Origin: Planctomycetales bacterium
GTDB lineage: Bacteria > Planctomycetota > Planctomycetia > Planctomycetales > Planctomycetaceae
Assembly: GCA_026400835.1 (NCBI GenBank)
Contig: JAPLOA010000080.1
Location: forward strand, 62,001 to 126,000
Reading direction: 5' to 3'
Length of the DNA: 64,000 nt
Shown here: positions 36,313 to 45,328 of the stretch, one piece after another
How the letters are laid out: each line of letters opens with the position of its first letter
How positions within the stretch are numbered: the first letter of the stretch is position 1
Position numbers and translations under genes: made by a program
The notes under the pieces: generated by a model
Seen by the model: the letters and a program-made list of their open reading frames with translations, nothing else
The model's database searches: none
What the model was told of the DNA's origin: nothing

Positions 36313-37113
36313 ATGATCAATCGACGTACCACATCAGCACTGTTCCTCAGCCTTGCTGCAGCATCTTCAGGATGTGGAGAATCGCAAGACGGTTACGTCG
36401 ATTTCGAAAGCACGAAGTCAGCGCCAACACAGCAGCCCGCTGCGCCGGCAGAGGATGTCCAGCCCAACAAGCCTGAAACGAAGGAAGTGCAATCCGTTAC
36501 TCCCGTCAGTGCGGCATCAGAGGCAGAGAGCTCCCTTGTCCAACAGGCAGGGTCCGAGTCTGCAGCGCAGTCGGCAGCACCTGCGACGCCACCCGTCCTG
36601 ACCTCAGAGCACTCCGGGCTCCAGGGACCTGCCGATGTACCTGTTGTTGAGAACATCGTGTCCGGCGAAACACGAAAGATAGAGCTGCTGATTCCGGAGA
36701 AACGTCTGCGGAAAGAACGAGGAACCTCAGCCGTCAGAGTTTCGTTTGATGACATTGATCTGCTCAAAGTCCTCAATATGGAACCCGTCCCGGTGAATGC
36801 CGTGGAGTATTTCCCGGAATGGCTAAAGGCTCTGGACGGTAAACCGGTTCGGATCCGCGGCTATATGTATCCGACCTTTGAGTCGACCGGACTAAAATCA
36901 TTTGCATTCGTCCGAGACACAGGGATTTGCTGTTTTCAGCGTAAGCCCAAGATATACGACATCATTGGGATTACAATGGCCGAGGGCGTCACGGCGGACT
37001 ACATGGAACTGCGACCGTTTGACGTGGAAGGAATTTTCCACATCGACCCGCAGGTCGACGCCAACGACCTGTCTCGGCTGTACCACATCGACAATGCTCG
37101 AGTGCTGGAATAA
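36313..37113 (+). CDS. Lipoprotein with CC-x3-KP domain (DUF3299-like), second of a tandem pair
   Basis: A 266-residue protein; I prefer ATG 36313, which gives a short signal ending SSGC (likely lipidated Cys), over ATG 36301. A Pro/Gln/Glu/Ser-rich, probably disordered linker covers residues about 25-110. The C-terminal domain has VRIRGYMYPTFESTGLKSFAF and TGICCFQRKPKIYDIIGIT, paralogous to the previous gene. Lipidation would place the CC domain outside. The two proteins probably act together; the linked envelope context and the Cys pair suggest a metal or redox role, but this is inference. Confidence 0.75.
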   Translation: MINRRTTSALFLSLAAASSGCGESQDGYVDFESTKSAPTQQPAAPAEDVQPNKPETKEVQSVTPVSAASEAESSLVQQAGSESAAQSAAPATPPVLTSEHSGLQGPADVPVVENIVSGETRKIELLIPEKRLRKERGTSAVRVSFDDIDLLKVLNMEPVPVNAVEYFPEWLKALDGKPVRIRGYMYPTFESTGLKSFAFVRDTGICCFQRKPKIYDIIGITMAEGVTADYMELRPFDVEGIFHIDPQVDANDLSRLYHIDNARVLE

Positions 37114-37392
37114 CGAACGACCTCCCATGCCAGATGATCACTTCCGGTCGGAGATCATCGTTGAGACCAGGAAGACAATTGTGATTCAACTCCGTGCTCA
37201 CATAGTCGTGCATTCGTAGTCTCGCGAGGTATCATCTCGGAGTTTTGAGACTTGCTCTCAAGATCGGTTCCTGATATCTCCGGACGCTTGCAACTGTTGA
37301 TTTCCGGACGTGGTCGGTATGATGGGATAACGTCTGACCGCTGCTAAACATGTTGTCGCAGTGCTTCGAGATCCCGCCGGAAAGTCCCTCCC

Positions 37393-38604
37393 ATGCGAAT
37401 GCTACCTCTGCTGGCTATGTTGTTGATGGCTCTCGTTTCTGCATCTGCAGAAGCTGCTTTCTGTCCGTTCTGCGATGCCCCGACCCTGGTCATGGCTGAA
37501 CAAATTCAGCAGTGCGATCACCTCGTTCTGGGGAAATGGATCGGAGGAGAAAAAGCAACGGCAGTTAAGGGCGGGACCTCGAAGTTTGAAATTGTCGAGA
37601 TTGGCTTCTCAACCGGTGATAAGTTTAAGGTCGGTCAGATTCTCGATATGCCGCTTTATGTGGCCGGCACCGAGACAGCTCGATACACGTTGATGGGACC
37701 TGAAGAGCGTCTTGAAGATTGGCATGCCCCGGCAGAAGTTTCGACGGACGCGTGGCAGTATCTTTCGAAGATGCCATCACCGGTAACGGATCCCAAAGCC
37801 CAGACCGAACGTCTGATGTACTTTCTGCCGTACTTCGAACATTCCGACTTGCTGGTGTCGAACGATGCGTTTGCCGAATTTGCAGCAGCTCCTTACGACG
37901 TGATCGTGCCGCTGAAGGACAAGCTGCCTCGCGAGCAAATTCTGCAATGGCTGGTCGATTCAAAAACTCCGGTGACACGAATTGGCTTTTACGGATTGAT
38001 GGCCGGGCTGTGTGGTCAGACTGACGATGCAGCGTTATTGGAAAAGAAAATCCTGATTCTTGATGCCGACTTCCGTCTGGGGATTGAGGGCGTGATGGCG
38101 GGATACCTGCTGATCCGTGGTGAAGAAGGCCTGAAGGTTCTGGAAGATGCCAAGATGCGAACCAAAGTCGCAACTGACGCCAAAGGAAAAGAGATTCCGC
38201 TTCCGTTCAGCGAAACCTACGCCGTCATGCAGACCCTGCGATTTATGTGGACTTATGAGCCAGATCGGATTCCGAAAGACCGACTAAAGCAGTCGATGCA
38301 TATTCTTCTTGATCGTCCTGAACTGGCCGACCTTGTGATTACGGACCTCGCGCGATGGAAAGACTGGAGTATTCAGGATCGCCTGATTGCTCTGTACGAC
38401 GACAGGAATTTTGAGATTCCTGCAATCCGCCGAGCCATCGTGCGTTACGTCATTCAGTGTAGTCGTGATGTCGGTGAGCCAGCGGCTGACGGTACGACTG
38501 CGGCTATTCCCGAACACGCGGTCAAAGCTCTGGCCAATCTGAAGGTGCTGGAAGAGAAGGACCCCAAAACCGTTGGGGATGCAAAACGCTATTTGATCAA
38601 GTAG
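37393..38604 (+). CDS. Secreted CPFC-motif protein, paralogue of the gene at 181
   Basis: A 403-residue protein. The signal peptide (residues 1-21, MRMLPLLAMLLMALVSASAEA) is followed by CPFC at 24-27. The sequence matches the 181-1581 protein along its length, including RLMYFLPYFEHSDLLVSNDAFAEF, FYGLMAGLCG, GYLLIRGEEGLKVL and DLARWKDW. This copy is shorter in the beta-rich region after the Cys motif. The family is unnamed to me. It lies 279 bases after the CC-motif pair, all in the same direction, so a shared thiol or metal theme is possible but not shown. Confidence 0.78.
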   Translation: MRMLPLLAMLLMALVSASAEAAFCPFCDAPTLVMAEQIQQCDHLVLGKWIGGEKATAVKGGTSKFEIVEIGFSTGDKFKVGQILDMPLYVAGTETARYTLMGPEERLEDWHAPAEVSTDAWQYLSKMPSPVTDPKAQTERLMYFLPYFEHSDLLVSNDAFAEFAAAPYDVIVPLKDKLPREQILQWLVDSKTPVTRIGFYGLMAGLCGQTDDAALLEKKILILDADFRLGIEGVMAGYLLIRGEEGLKVLEDAKMRTKVATDAKGKEIPLPFSETYAVMQTLRFMWTYEPDRIPKDRLKQSMHILLDRPELADLVITDLARWKDWSIQDRLIALYDDRNFEIPAIRRAIVRYVIQCSRDVGEPAADGTTAAIPEHAVKALANLKVLEEKDPKTVGDAKRYLIK

Positions 38605-38824
38605 CGATGTAAGCCTGATCAACGGGACGTCCAGGGCCGAGTTTCAGAATTTTGCGGTCAGATCAGAATTCCTGAATAAATCCTGCCGCATGGTGCGTGT
38701 AATCCGAGTCGAGCGCTAAATCAAACGTCGGGAACCCATTGTTGAATAGTCGAAAGACTGTTTCGCATTGAACTTCTGGAGACAGTTTGGTGACTGGCGA
38801 AGCAGTGACCGTGAAAACTCAGGC

Positions 38825-39334
38825 ATGGAAAGCGTCTTGCGCACTGAACTTGAGCAGCTTTACCGAAAGCATCGTCAGTCACTGTTTTCAGTGGCGTTGA
38901 CCGTGACGGGCTGCTCCAGCATGGCGGAAGACGCAGTGCAGGAGGCATTTGCGCGACTATTTCAGAAGGCAGAACCTCCTGAGGGCAGCCTTGCGTCATA
39001 CGTTTTTGCGGCTGTGCGAAATGCGGCGATTGACTGTCGGCGTCGACAACAGCATCAGCGATCCATCACTGAATCGATTTTTGCTTCGGGCGGTTCTGAT
39101 TTACATTTGTCCGATATTTCAACGACTGCGAATCAAAACGATGAAACGGAGTCACTGAAAAGTGCGATTGACCAACTGGACGAGTTGAGTCGTCAGATTG
39201 TGGTCATGAAGATTTTCTCTGAGCTGACGTTTGAGGAAATCGCCGGAGTGCTGGAATTACCATCGGCAACAGCGGCCACTCGATACCGTCGAGCCATCAT
39301 GAAGCTGGAAGAAGAATTAAGGAGAAGCTCATGA
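38825..39334 (+). CDS. ECF-type RNA polymerase sigma factor
   Basis: A 169-residue sigma factor with the two ECF regions: sigma2 (YRKHRQSLFSVALTVTGCSSMAEDAVQEAFARLF) and sigma4 (LDELSRQIVVMKIFSELTFEEIAGVLELPSATAATRYRRAIMKLEEEL). ATG 38825 gives MESVLRTELEQLYRKH; the frame opens 19 codons earlier at TTG 38768 without support. Such factors direct transcription in response to outside signals and are held by the cotranscribed anti-sigma factor. The stop overlaps the next start by four bases (ATGA). Confidence 0.92.
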   Translation: MESVLRTELEQLYRKHRQSLFSVALTVTGCSSMAEDAVQEAFARLFQKAEPPEGSLASYVFAAVRNAAIDCRRRQQHQRSITESIFASGGSDLHLSDISTTANQNDETESLKSAIDQLDELSRQIVVMKIFSELTFEEIAGVLELPSATAATRYRRAIMKLEEELRRSS

Positions 39335-39915
39335 GTGAACTGGAACTGAGAATTCGGGCTTTGTCTTTGCGTACACCCGATCATTCTTTGGATGATCGAA
39401 TCCTTGCAGCCCTCCGGCAGTCCGATGTGACTCAATCCACGGAATTATCCACTGTGGAGAAGGCGATCACTCCTGACAACGTTGGGGTTTCTCCGGCGCT
39501 GAACACGAATCGTCGCGGTACGGTCGTCACCTCCGGCTGGATCGTGGCGTCGGTTTCCATGCTGATTGGAACCGTAGTGGGAAACTCCCTGCCGTCGATC
39601 AGTTCACTACAAGCACAGCGAGACGCGTCCATGAATGCGGACAAAATGGCGAGGATCGTTGGGTATGGACGCAGGGAATCGGCCAATGGATCTGCGGAAC
39701 CGCGATTATCCGAAACGGGTGATTCGACCGTGACAGGGAACGTGCGAGTCGGTTCCGGCCCAGGCCCTTCTCAGATCGTGGAATCGATCTGGATCTCCCC
39801 CACCGCCGCTGCTGTGGCGTGGGAACAACAAACCGGCCAAATCTTCAATGTCGTTAATCATGTCAGCGAACGCCGTTTTGATATGTGCCGTGAGTGCCAT
39901 CGCGTTGGCGGTTGA
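39331..39915 (+). CDS. Candidate membrane anti-sigma factor with a C-terminal CxxCH
   Basis: A 194-residue protein coupled to the sigma gene by a four-base overlap. The N-terminal 60 residues are polar and would face the cytoplasm, one helix lies at about 66-88, and the rest would be outside. It ends C186-R-E-C189-H190-RVGG, a CxxCH motif, the attachment site of c-type heme. The zinc anti-sigma HxxxCxxC signature is not present. Position and topology suggest an anti-sigma factor; the CxxCH suggests a redox or heme-linked sensor, or simply a chance motif. The cytochrome c assembly gene 900 bases downstream makes the first reading attractive. Confidence 0.6.
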   Translation: MSELELRIRALSLRTPDHSLDDRILAALRQSDVTQSTELSTVEKAITPDNVGVSPALNTNRRGTVVTSGWIVASVSMLIGTVVGNSLPSISSLQAQRDASMNADKMARIVGYGRRESANGSAEPRLSETGDSTVTGNVRVGSGPGPSQIVESIWISPTAAAVAWEQQTGQIFNVVNHVSERRFDMCRECHRVGG

Positions 39916-40162
39916 TTTTGGAAGAACCGCTGAACTCCGTGAAATTCGTGTCTCACTCGCCTAGAATGGGGAGTTCAATGATTCTGGCAGTTTGCCGTTG
40001 CCGGCCACGGACAGGCAACTGTTGATATGGGTTTCGCTCCGGGCGGTGCGGATGCCCTTCACGGAACATCTGGACATTTTGTTTCTCCGACCGGACCTGA
40101 ACAACGCCCGTCACTGACTGCCCCATTTTAACTCCTGCCTCGTCCCACCTTCGATTTGATCC

Positions 40163-40708
40163 ATGAAAAAGCTGCCCCTGTACATCACACTTTTCCTCTT
40201 CACTCTTTCCGGTTGCGGCAGCAGTTCGGACATCCGTGAATATGAGGTCGCACGGGAAGACGAAAAGGTTCTCACATCGGATCTTCTTCGTGATCAGTTT
40301 GAAGCGGTTCCATTTCGCTGGGAAGTCCCGAAGGACTGGGTTGCGGCTCAGAACGATCAGTTCAGTGCGTTTGCCTGGACTGCGGGGCCGTCGGATGCGT
40401 CTGCTCGAGTTACGGTCAGCGATCTGCCCGGAACTGCTGGAGTCGAGCCGCAGTTTGTGCGATGGCGAGGACAGTTGCAGCTTCCGGAAATTGATCCGGC
40501 CGAGATGATGAACGATGTCGAGACGCTGACGCTGAAGGGACTAACCGGCCAATGGATATCGATCAAGGGTGATACGGAAACGATCCTTGGCATGATTGCC
40601 AGTTACAAAGACAAGTTATGGGTCTTCAAGTATCGGAGCTCGAATTCTACGGCAGAAGTTCAACGAGCCGCCTTTCGAAGTTTTTGTGAATCACTCAACG
40701 TTGAATAA
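40163..40708 (+). CDS. Lipoprotein of unknown function
   Basis: A 181-residue protein with a clear lipoprotein signal: KK, hydrophobic core, then FTLSGC at about residues 14-19. The mature part is beta-rich with the pattern FRWEVPKDWVAAQNDQFSAFAW, LTGQWISIKGD and KDKLWVFKYR. I recognise no named family. It sits just before the cytochrome c assembly fusion in the same direction (about 100 bases), so a shared transcript and a role in the envelope are likely. Confidence 0.72.
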   Translation: MKKLPLYITLFLFTLSGCGSSSDIREYEVAREDEKVLTSDLLRDQFEAVPFRWEVPKDWVAAQNDQFSAFAWTAGPSDASARVTVSDLPGTAGVEPQFVRWRGQLQLPEIDPAEMMNDVETLTLKGLTGQWISIKGDTETILGMIASYKDKLWVFKYRSSNSTAEVQRAAFRSFCESLNVE

Positions 40709-40810
40709 ACTGCTCGGACCAAAGATGGAAGAGAGTATCAACTCCAGCCATTAACGAAACATACGAGTCACTCGTGCCCCAAACACGATAATAAATCAGA
40801 GGAAACCGTC

Positions 40811-43800
40811 ATGTCTTCAACTACATTGCCTGGTGATCTTTCGTCCGGTCGAAAAGACGGCGAAGCATTTCCGCAAGAACTTGAAAACTCCTTGATGACC
40901 GCGATACGAGCGTTGGCTTCTTTGAAGCTGACGTGCGTGCTGTTCATCCTGGCAATGTTCATTGTATTCGTCGGCAGCCTGGCACAGGCTCGTCGAGACG
41001 TCTGGCAAGTCATGGCAGAGTACTTTCGGACGTACATCGCATGGATTCAGGTTCGAGATCTTTTCCCTCCGTCGATGTTTGGTGACCAGGGAGACAAGAT
41101 TGCGGACAGCCTCGGTATCTTCGGAAAGATTCCTTTCCCCGGAGGCTGGACGATCGGCTGGATCATGCTTGCGAATCTCACGACAGCTCATGCACTAAAG
41201 TTTCGCGTTCGCGCGGAAGGTCTGAGATTGGCAGCCGGGATCGGCCTTGTAGTTGTCGGCCTGATCCTGACGGCTGGTGTCGTCATTACGGGCAACATGC
41301 AGACAGGGGTGGAGTACGGTGACACGGTGTTAGGCCCCGGACAAATTTGGTATCTCCTCCTGAGCGTTCTTGGTATCTCGGGACTGGCAGCTCTGGCCAC
41401 AGCGATCCTTGCCAAAGCCAGTTCAAAGCTGACTCGAGGCGTCATGCTGTTGATCGCGGTGTCATTGATCGGAGTCCTGCTTTACTTCGTGCTCGGCGGT
41501 GAAAAAGCACGTCTTAACCTTTCTTCCATGAGAATTCTGTGGCAGCTTCTCAAGGGCGCTGCGTGTTCCCTGGTTCTGCTGTTGGGGTCTAACCTGCTGT
41601 TCGACAAACGCGGAGGCATCGCGTTACTGCATTTTGGTGTCGCGATGCTCATGATCAGTGAACTTCAGGTCGGTCTGCTGGCCAAGGAGAACATGCTGTC
41701 GTTGGTGGAAGGAGAAACATCGGGGTTCATCCGAGATATCCGCGAACGTGAACTGGCTATCATCACGCAGAAAACGGATGGCAAAGATCAGGTCCTTGTG
41801 ATTCCCGAAGAGCGATTGCTGAAGGCAGCGACAGCAGCTCCGGAGAAATCAGACGAAGCGGCGATTTCACCGCCAGCCCCCGGTCAGGTTATCAGCCTTC
41901 CCTCCTTGCCATTTGATGTAGTTGTCCGTGAGTTTCAGCGCAACAGTCGATTGCGAGGCTTGATTCCTGGTGACAAATTGCGAACTGATGCCGGCTTGGG
42001 ATCGTTTGCTGCTCCCGAACGACTTGAGCCCGTCACAGGGATGGATGACTCACACGATCAAAGCGCCATTTATATCGACGTGGTGAGCCGCGATGGCGGA
42101 AAAGTCCTGCAAACGATGCTGGTGGCTCAGAACGTCAGCGAACTGCGCGGCGCGCCGCTCGCGGAGAAAGCCACGGTTGATGGCAAGGACTACTTCTTCT
42201 ATCTGCGATTTCAGCGCAACTATAAACCTTACGAGGTCAAGCTGGTTGATGTCAGCCGCACGAATTACGTCGGGACTGCGACCCCGCGTGACTATCGGTC
42301 AGAGATTGAAATCACCAATCCGAATGATGGATCTACAGACAAGTTTACATTGTGGATGAACAATCCTCTGCGGTACAAGGGTGAGACATTTTATCAGTCG
42401 GGCTTCCAGGCACTCGAAGACGGAAAGGAAGCGTCGACAATATCGGTCGTGAACAACACTGGCTGGATGTTGCCCTACATCGCCTGCATGATTGTGTCCT
42501 TTGGCATGTTTGCTCAGTTCGGACAGACTCTATTCAGGTTCCTTGATAAAACAGAACGGACAGCAAAGAAAGTTTCTCCAGAAACAAAGACGTCAGGCGT
42601 TGGCTCCCCAAGTCTCCTCGATCGTCCGGGATTTGCACCAGCAAAGGTCGCAGATGCTGCATTGGTGACGAATCCGGAGAAGCCTTCCCTGATTGAATCT
42701 CTCTGGATTCCTCTGGTTATCGCGTTGATTTTTGCGGCGTGGCTGGGAAGTAAGGCTCGCCCTCCAAAAGAAGATCCGAACACCATGAATCTGTATGGCT
42801 TCGCACAATTGCCGATCGCATGGAGCGGCCGTGCTCAGCCGATCGATTCGGTTGCTCGAACACAATTGCTTGTGAATTCCCACAAGTCTGGATTTGAAGG
42901 GGAGCTTGAGTCGGCGGAGCTGGGTGAGCCGAAGCAACGGAAGAAAATCCTGACTGAGTTCAGTAAAGCATGGCCCAATGCACCGGTGGCAGAACTGGAG
43001 AAGTTCGAGGGTTCATATACCGAGTGGATCGAAAAGATGGCCATGGTCAGTTCCTCTGGAAAAGACGCAGTGGAATCAAGAATGCGTTCCCTGATGGTAC
43101 GTCGTCGGCCCGCTGTACAATGGTTGCTGGATGTCGTCAGCCGACCGGAAGTGGCCGCTCGTCATCGAATCATCAAGATTGATGATGATCAGGTTTTGTC
43201 ATTGCTGGGTCTGGAAAAACGCGGTGGGCTCACCTATTCGATGGTTGAGATCCAGAAGAACATCAAAGAGCTGGATTCAATTCTGCAGAAGGCTCGCCAG
43301 AAGCAGCGTGACAAGCAGGAAAACTCACTGACGACACTGGAGCGTCGAGTCTCGGGATTGTTCGAAACAGTGAGTCGGATTGATCAGCTTTCGCAGATGT
43401 TCCTGATGCGGAACTCAGACAGTCTACTGGGCTCTTACATCGACTGCTGGCGAATTCTGCGGCTGTTGGGGAACGAGCCCGCAGTGATGGCCGTTCCAAC
43501 CGGATCGAGTGACGAACAGCGATCGTGGGAAACTCTGGTCGGCGCAAATGCTGTGCGTCAACTGAACGAGCAGATGAAGCAAAATCAGCTCTCAACGTGG
43601 GACGAGTTTAACGCCTATATGCAGGACAAGTTGCCTCAGGAGCTGGTCACTAAGTCAGTGATTGGCAGCTACAAAATCCTGGGTGGCGGCAGCGGAGAAA
43701 CTCAGCAGGAAACAACGGATGGAAAGGTCATACAACAACGAGCTGCAGAAGCTATTGCACGCGTCGATGACACATTTCTGAGACAAATTCTCGGGCTGAT

Positions 43801-45208
43801 CTCTGCTGCCGAATCGGGCAGCACGGCAGAACAAATTGCCGCCGCCGTTCCTCCGGAAAAGGCTCGCGAAATCGCATCAGAACGTATTTCTTCAGAGTTA
43901 TTTGAAGTCTTTTCTGTCATCTCAGAAACAGATCCGCAGGACAAACGTCTGCTGGAGATTCGCACAAAGTTGCAGAAGCTGGGTTCGGATGATGCCCCGG
44001 CTCTGGCAAATGCGATGAATGTCGAGTTGGCAAAACTTGTGTGGGACGATCTTCACAAGAGAGCAGCCCACCTGCTGCCCGGCGGAGAGTGTTCAGACAC
44101 CTTCGATAAGACGTCAGGCTACGTCGCGACGCTGCTGAAAACATGGCAGAATGGCGACGTTGAGGGATTCAATACCGCAGTCAGCAGCTACCGCGAAATG
44201 CTCGACTCCGGAACTGTTCCTCATGTGAACATGGCAACCGTTCGAAAAGAAGCCTGGTTCAACTTCTTTGAACCCTTTATGCAGGCCACATATCCATATG
44301 TCATGGTGATCGTGTTCTCGTTTATGGGCTGGTTGTTTCTTGGCACAACACTTCGTCGCACGAGTCTGTTCCTGCTGGTTCTGGCCTTCGCTCTGCATTC
44401 CCTGGCGCTGATCATGCGTATGCAGATTTCCGGACGCCCGCCGGTCACCAATCTGTATTCGTCTGCCATCTTTATTGGATGGGCAGTTGTGATTGCCTCG
44501 TTCGTCGTAGAGCTGGTCATGAAGAACGGTATTGGCAATATTCTGGGAGCGTCTGTTGGTGCAGGCTCACTGGTCATCGCCCATTATCTGGCGCGAGATG
44601 AAGGAGACACTCTGGGCGTGATGCAGGCGGTTCTGGATACGACGTTCTGGTTGGCAACTCATGTGGTCTGTATCACACTGGGATATGCGGCTACGTTCCT
44701 CGCGGGATTCATAGGGCTCTTCTACTGTGTTCAGGCGATTCTCGGGCGATCACTCGCTCCCGGCGGGAATGCATCAACATTTTCGGCGGAACTCAAGGAC
44801 TGCGGAAAGCTGGTCTATGGGACTCTGTGCTTTGCGTTGTTCTTCAGTCTGGTTGGCACCGTTCTTGGCGGACTTTGGGCTGACGATTCGTGGGGACGAT
44901 TCTGGGGCTGGGATCCCAAGGAAAACGGAGCCATGCTGATAGTCCTCTGGAATGCCCTGATCCTGCATGCTCGGTGGGACAAAATGGTCAACGATTATGG
45001 TACGGCCGTGTTAGCTATGATCGGCAATATTGTGACAGCATGGTCATGGTTTGGTGTTAACGAACTGAAGGCCGGACTTCATACCTATGGATTTACCGAA
45101 GGCCGGTTGCTCGCACTTGGGATCTTTGCTGGCGTGCAGTTAGCGTTGATCATCGGGTTTGCCATGTCGTCCAAACTGGCCCAGCGTCGGATGTTAACCA
45201 CTAAGTAA
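40811..45208 (+). CDS. Giant cytochrome c assembly fusion (ResB plus CcsA, CcsBA-type)
   Basis: A 1465-residue inner-membrane protein. ResB/Ccs1 features fill residues about 30-590: early helices (KLTCVLFILAMFIVFVGSLAQ), then a long periplasmic part with YDPPVEI-like strands and FYQSGFQ. A soluble segment of about 500 residues follows (about 640-1140). The C-terminus (about 1150-1460) is CcsA with the heme-handling WGWDPKENG near residue 1365 and flanking histidines. ResB and CcsA export heme and attach it to cytochromes. The long central segment exceeds what is usual for known fusions. AGAGGAAA precedes ATG 40811. Confidence 0.92.
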   Translation: MSSTTLPGDLSSGRKDGEAFPQELENSLMTAIRALASLKLTCVLFILAMFIVFVGSLAQARRDVWQVMAEYFRTYIAWIQVRDLFPPSMFGDQGDKIADSLGIFGKIPFPGGWTIGWIMLANLTTAHALKFRVRAEGLRLAAGIGLVVVGLILTAGVVITGNMQTGVEYGDTVLGPGQIWYLLLSVLGISGLAALATAILAKASSKLTRGVMLLIAVSLIGVLLYFVLGGEKARLNLSSMRILWQLLKGAACSLVLLLGSNLLFDKRGGIALLHFGVAMLMISELQVGLLAKENMLSLVEGETSGFIRDIRERELAIITQKTDGKDQVLVIPEERLLKAATAAPEKSDEAAISPPAPGQVISLPSLPFDVVVREFQRNSRLRGLIPGDKLRTDAGLGSFAAPERLEPVTGMDDSHDQSAIYIDVVSRDGGKVLQTMLVAQNVSELRGAPLAEKATVDGKDYFFYLRFQRNYKPYEVKLVDVSRTNYVGTATPRDYRSEIEITNPNDGSTDKFTLWMNNPLRYKGETFYQSGFQALEDGKEASTISVVNNTGWMLPYIACMIVSFGMFAQFGQTLFRFLDKTERTAKKVSPETKTSGVGSPSLLDRPGFAPAKVADAALVTNPEKPSLIESLWIPLVIALIFAAWLGSKARPPKEDPNTMNLYGFAQLPIAWSGRAQPIDSVARTQLLVNSHKSGFEGELESAELGEPKQRKKILTEFSKAWPNAPVAELEKFEGSYTEWIEKMAMVSSSGKDAVESRMRSLMVRRRPAVQWLLDVVSRPEVAARHRIIKIDDDQVLSLLGLEKRGGLTYSMVEIQKNIKELDSILQKARQKQRDKQENSLTTLERRVSGLFETVSRIDQLSQMFLMRNSDSLLGSYIDCWRILRLLGNEPAVMAVPTGSSDEQRSWETLVGANAVRQLNEQMKQNQLSTWDEFNAYMQDKLPQELVTKSVIGSYKILGGGSGETQQETTDGKVIQQRAAEAIARVDDTFLRQILGLISAAESGSTAEQIAAAVPPEKAREIASERISSELFEVFSVISETDPQDKRLLEIRTKLQKLGSDDAPALANAMNVELAKLVWDDLHKRAAHLLPGGECSDTFDKTSGYVATLLKTWQNGDVEGFNTAVSSYREMLDSGTVPHVNMATVRKEAWFNFFEPFMQATYPYVMVIVFSFMGWLFLGTTLRRTSLFLLVLAFALHSLALIMRMQISGRPPVTNLYSSAIFIGWAVVIASFVVELVMKNGIGNILGASVGAGSLVIAHYLARDEGDTLGVMQAVLDTTFWLATHVVCITLGYAATFLAGFIGLFYCVQAILGRSLAPGGNASTFSAELKDCGKLVYGTLCFALFFSLVGTVLGGLWADDSWGRFWGWDPKENGAMLIVLWNALILHARWDKMVNDYGTAVLAMIGNIVTAWSWFGVNELKAGLHTYGFTEGRLLALGIFAGVQLALIIGFAMSSKLAQRRMLTTK

Positions 45209-45328
45209 CTGGCACTTTCAATGGGGAACCACTGAAAAGTGTCCTGGCCTCCATCGTGGCGAGGGCTGTTTCTCCTGTTCATCCTCGCAGAAACATTGGA
45301 GATCTATTGAAGGATCTGTTGAGCTTTC

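Noticed and set aside
39988-40012. TGGCAG with a later TTGC resembling sigma-54
   Set aside because: GG to GC spacing is 14 (or 8), not 12, so the -24/-12 geometry fails.
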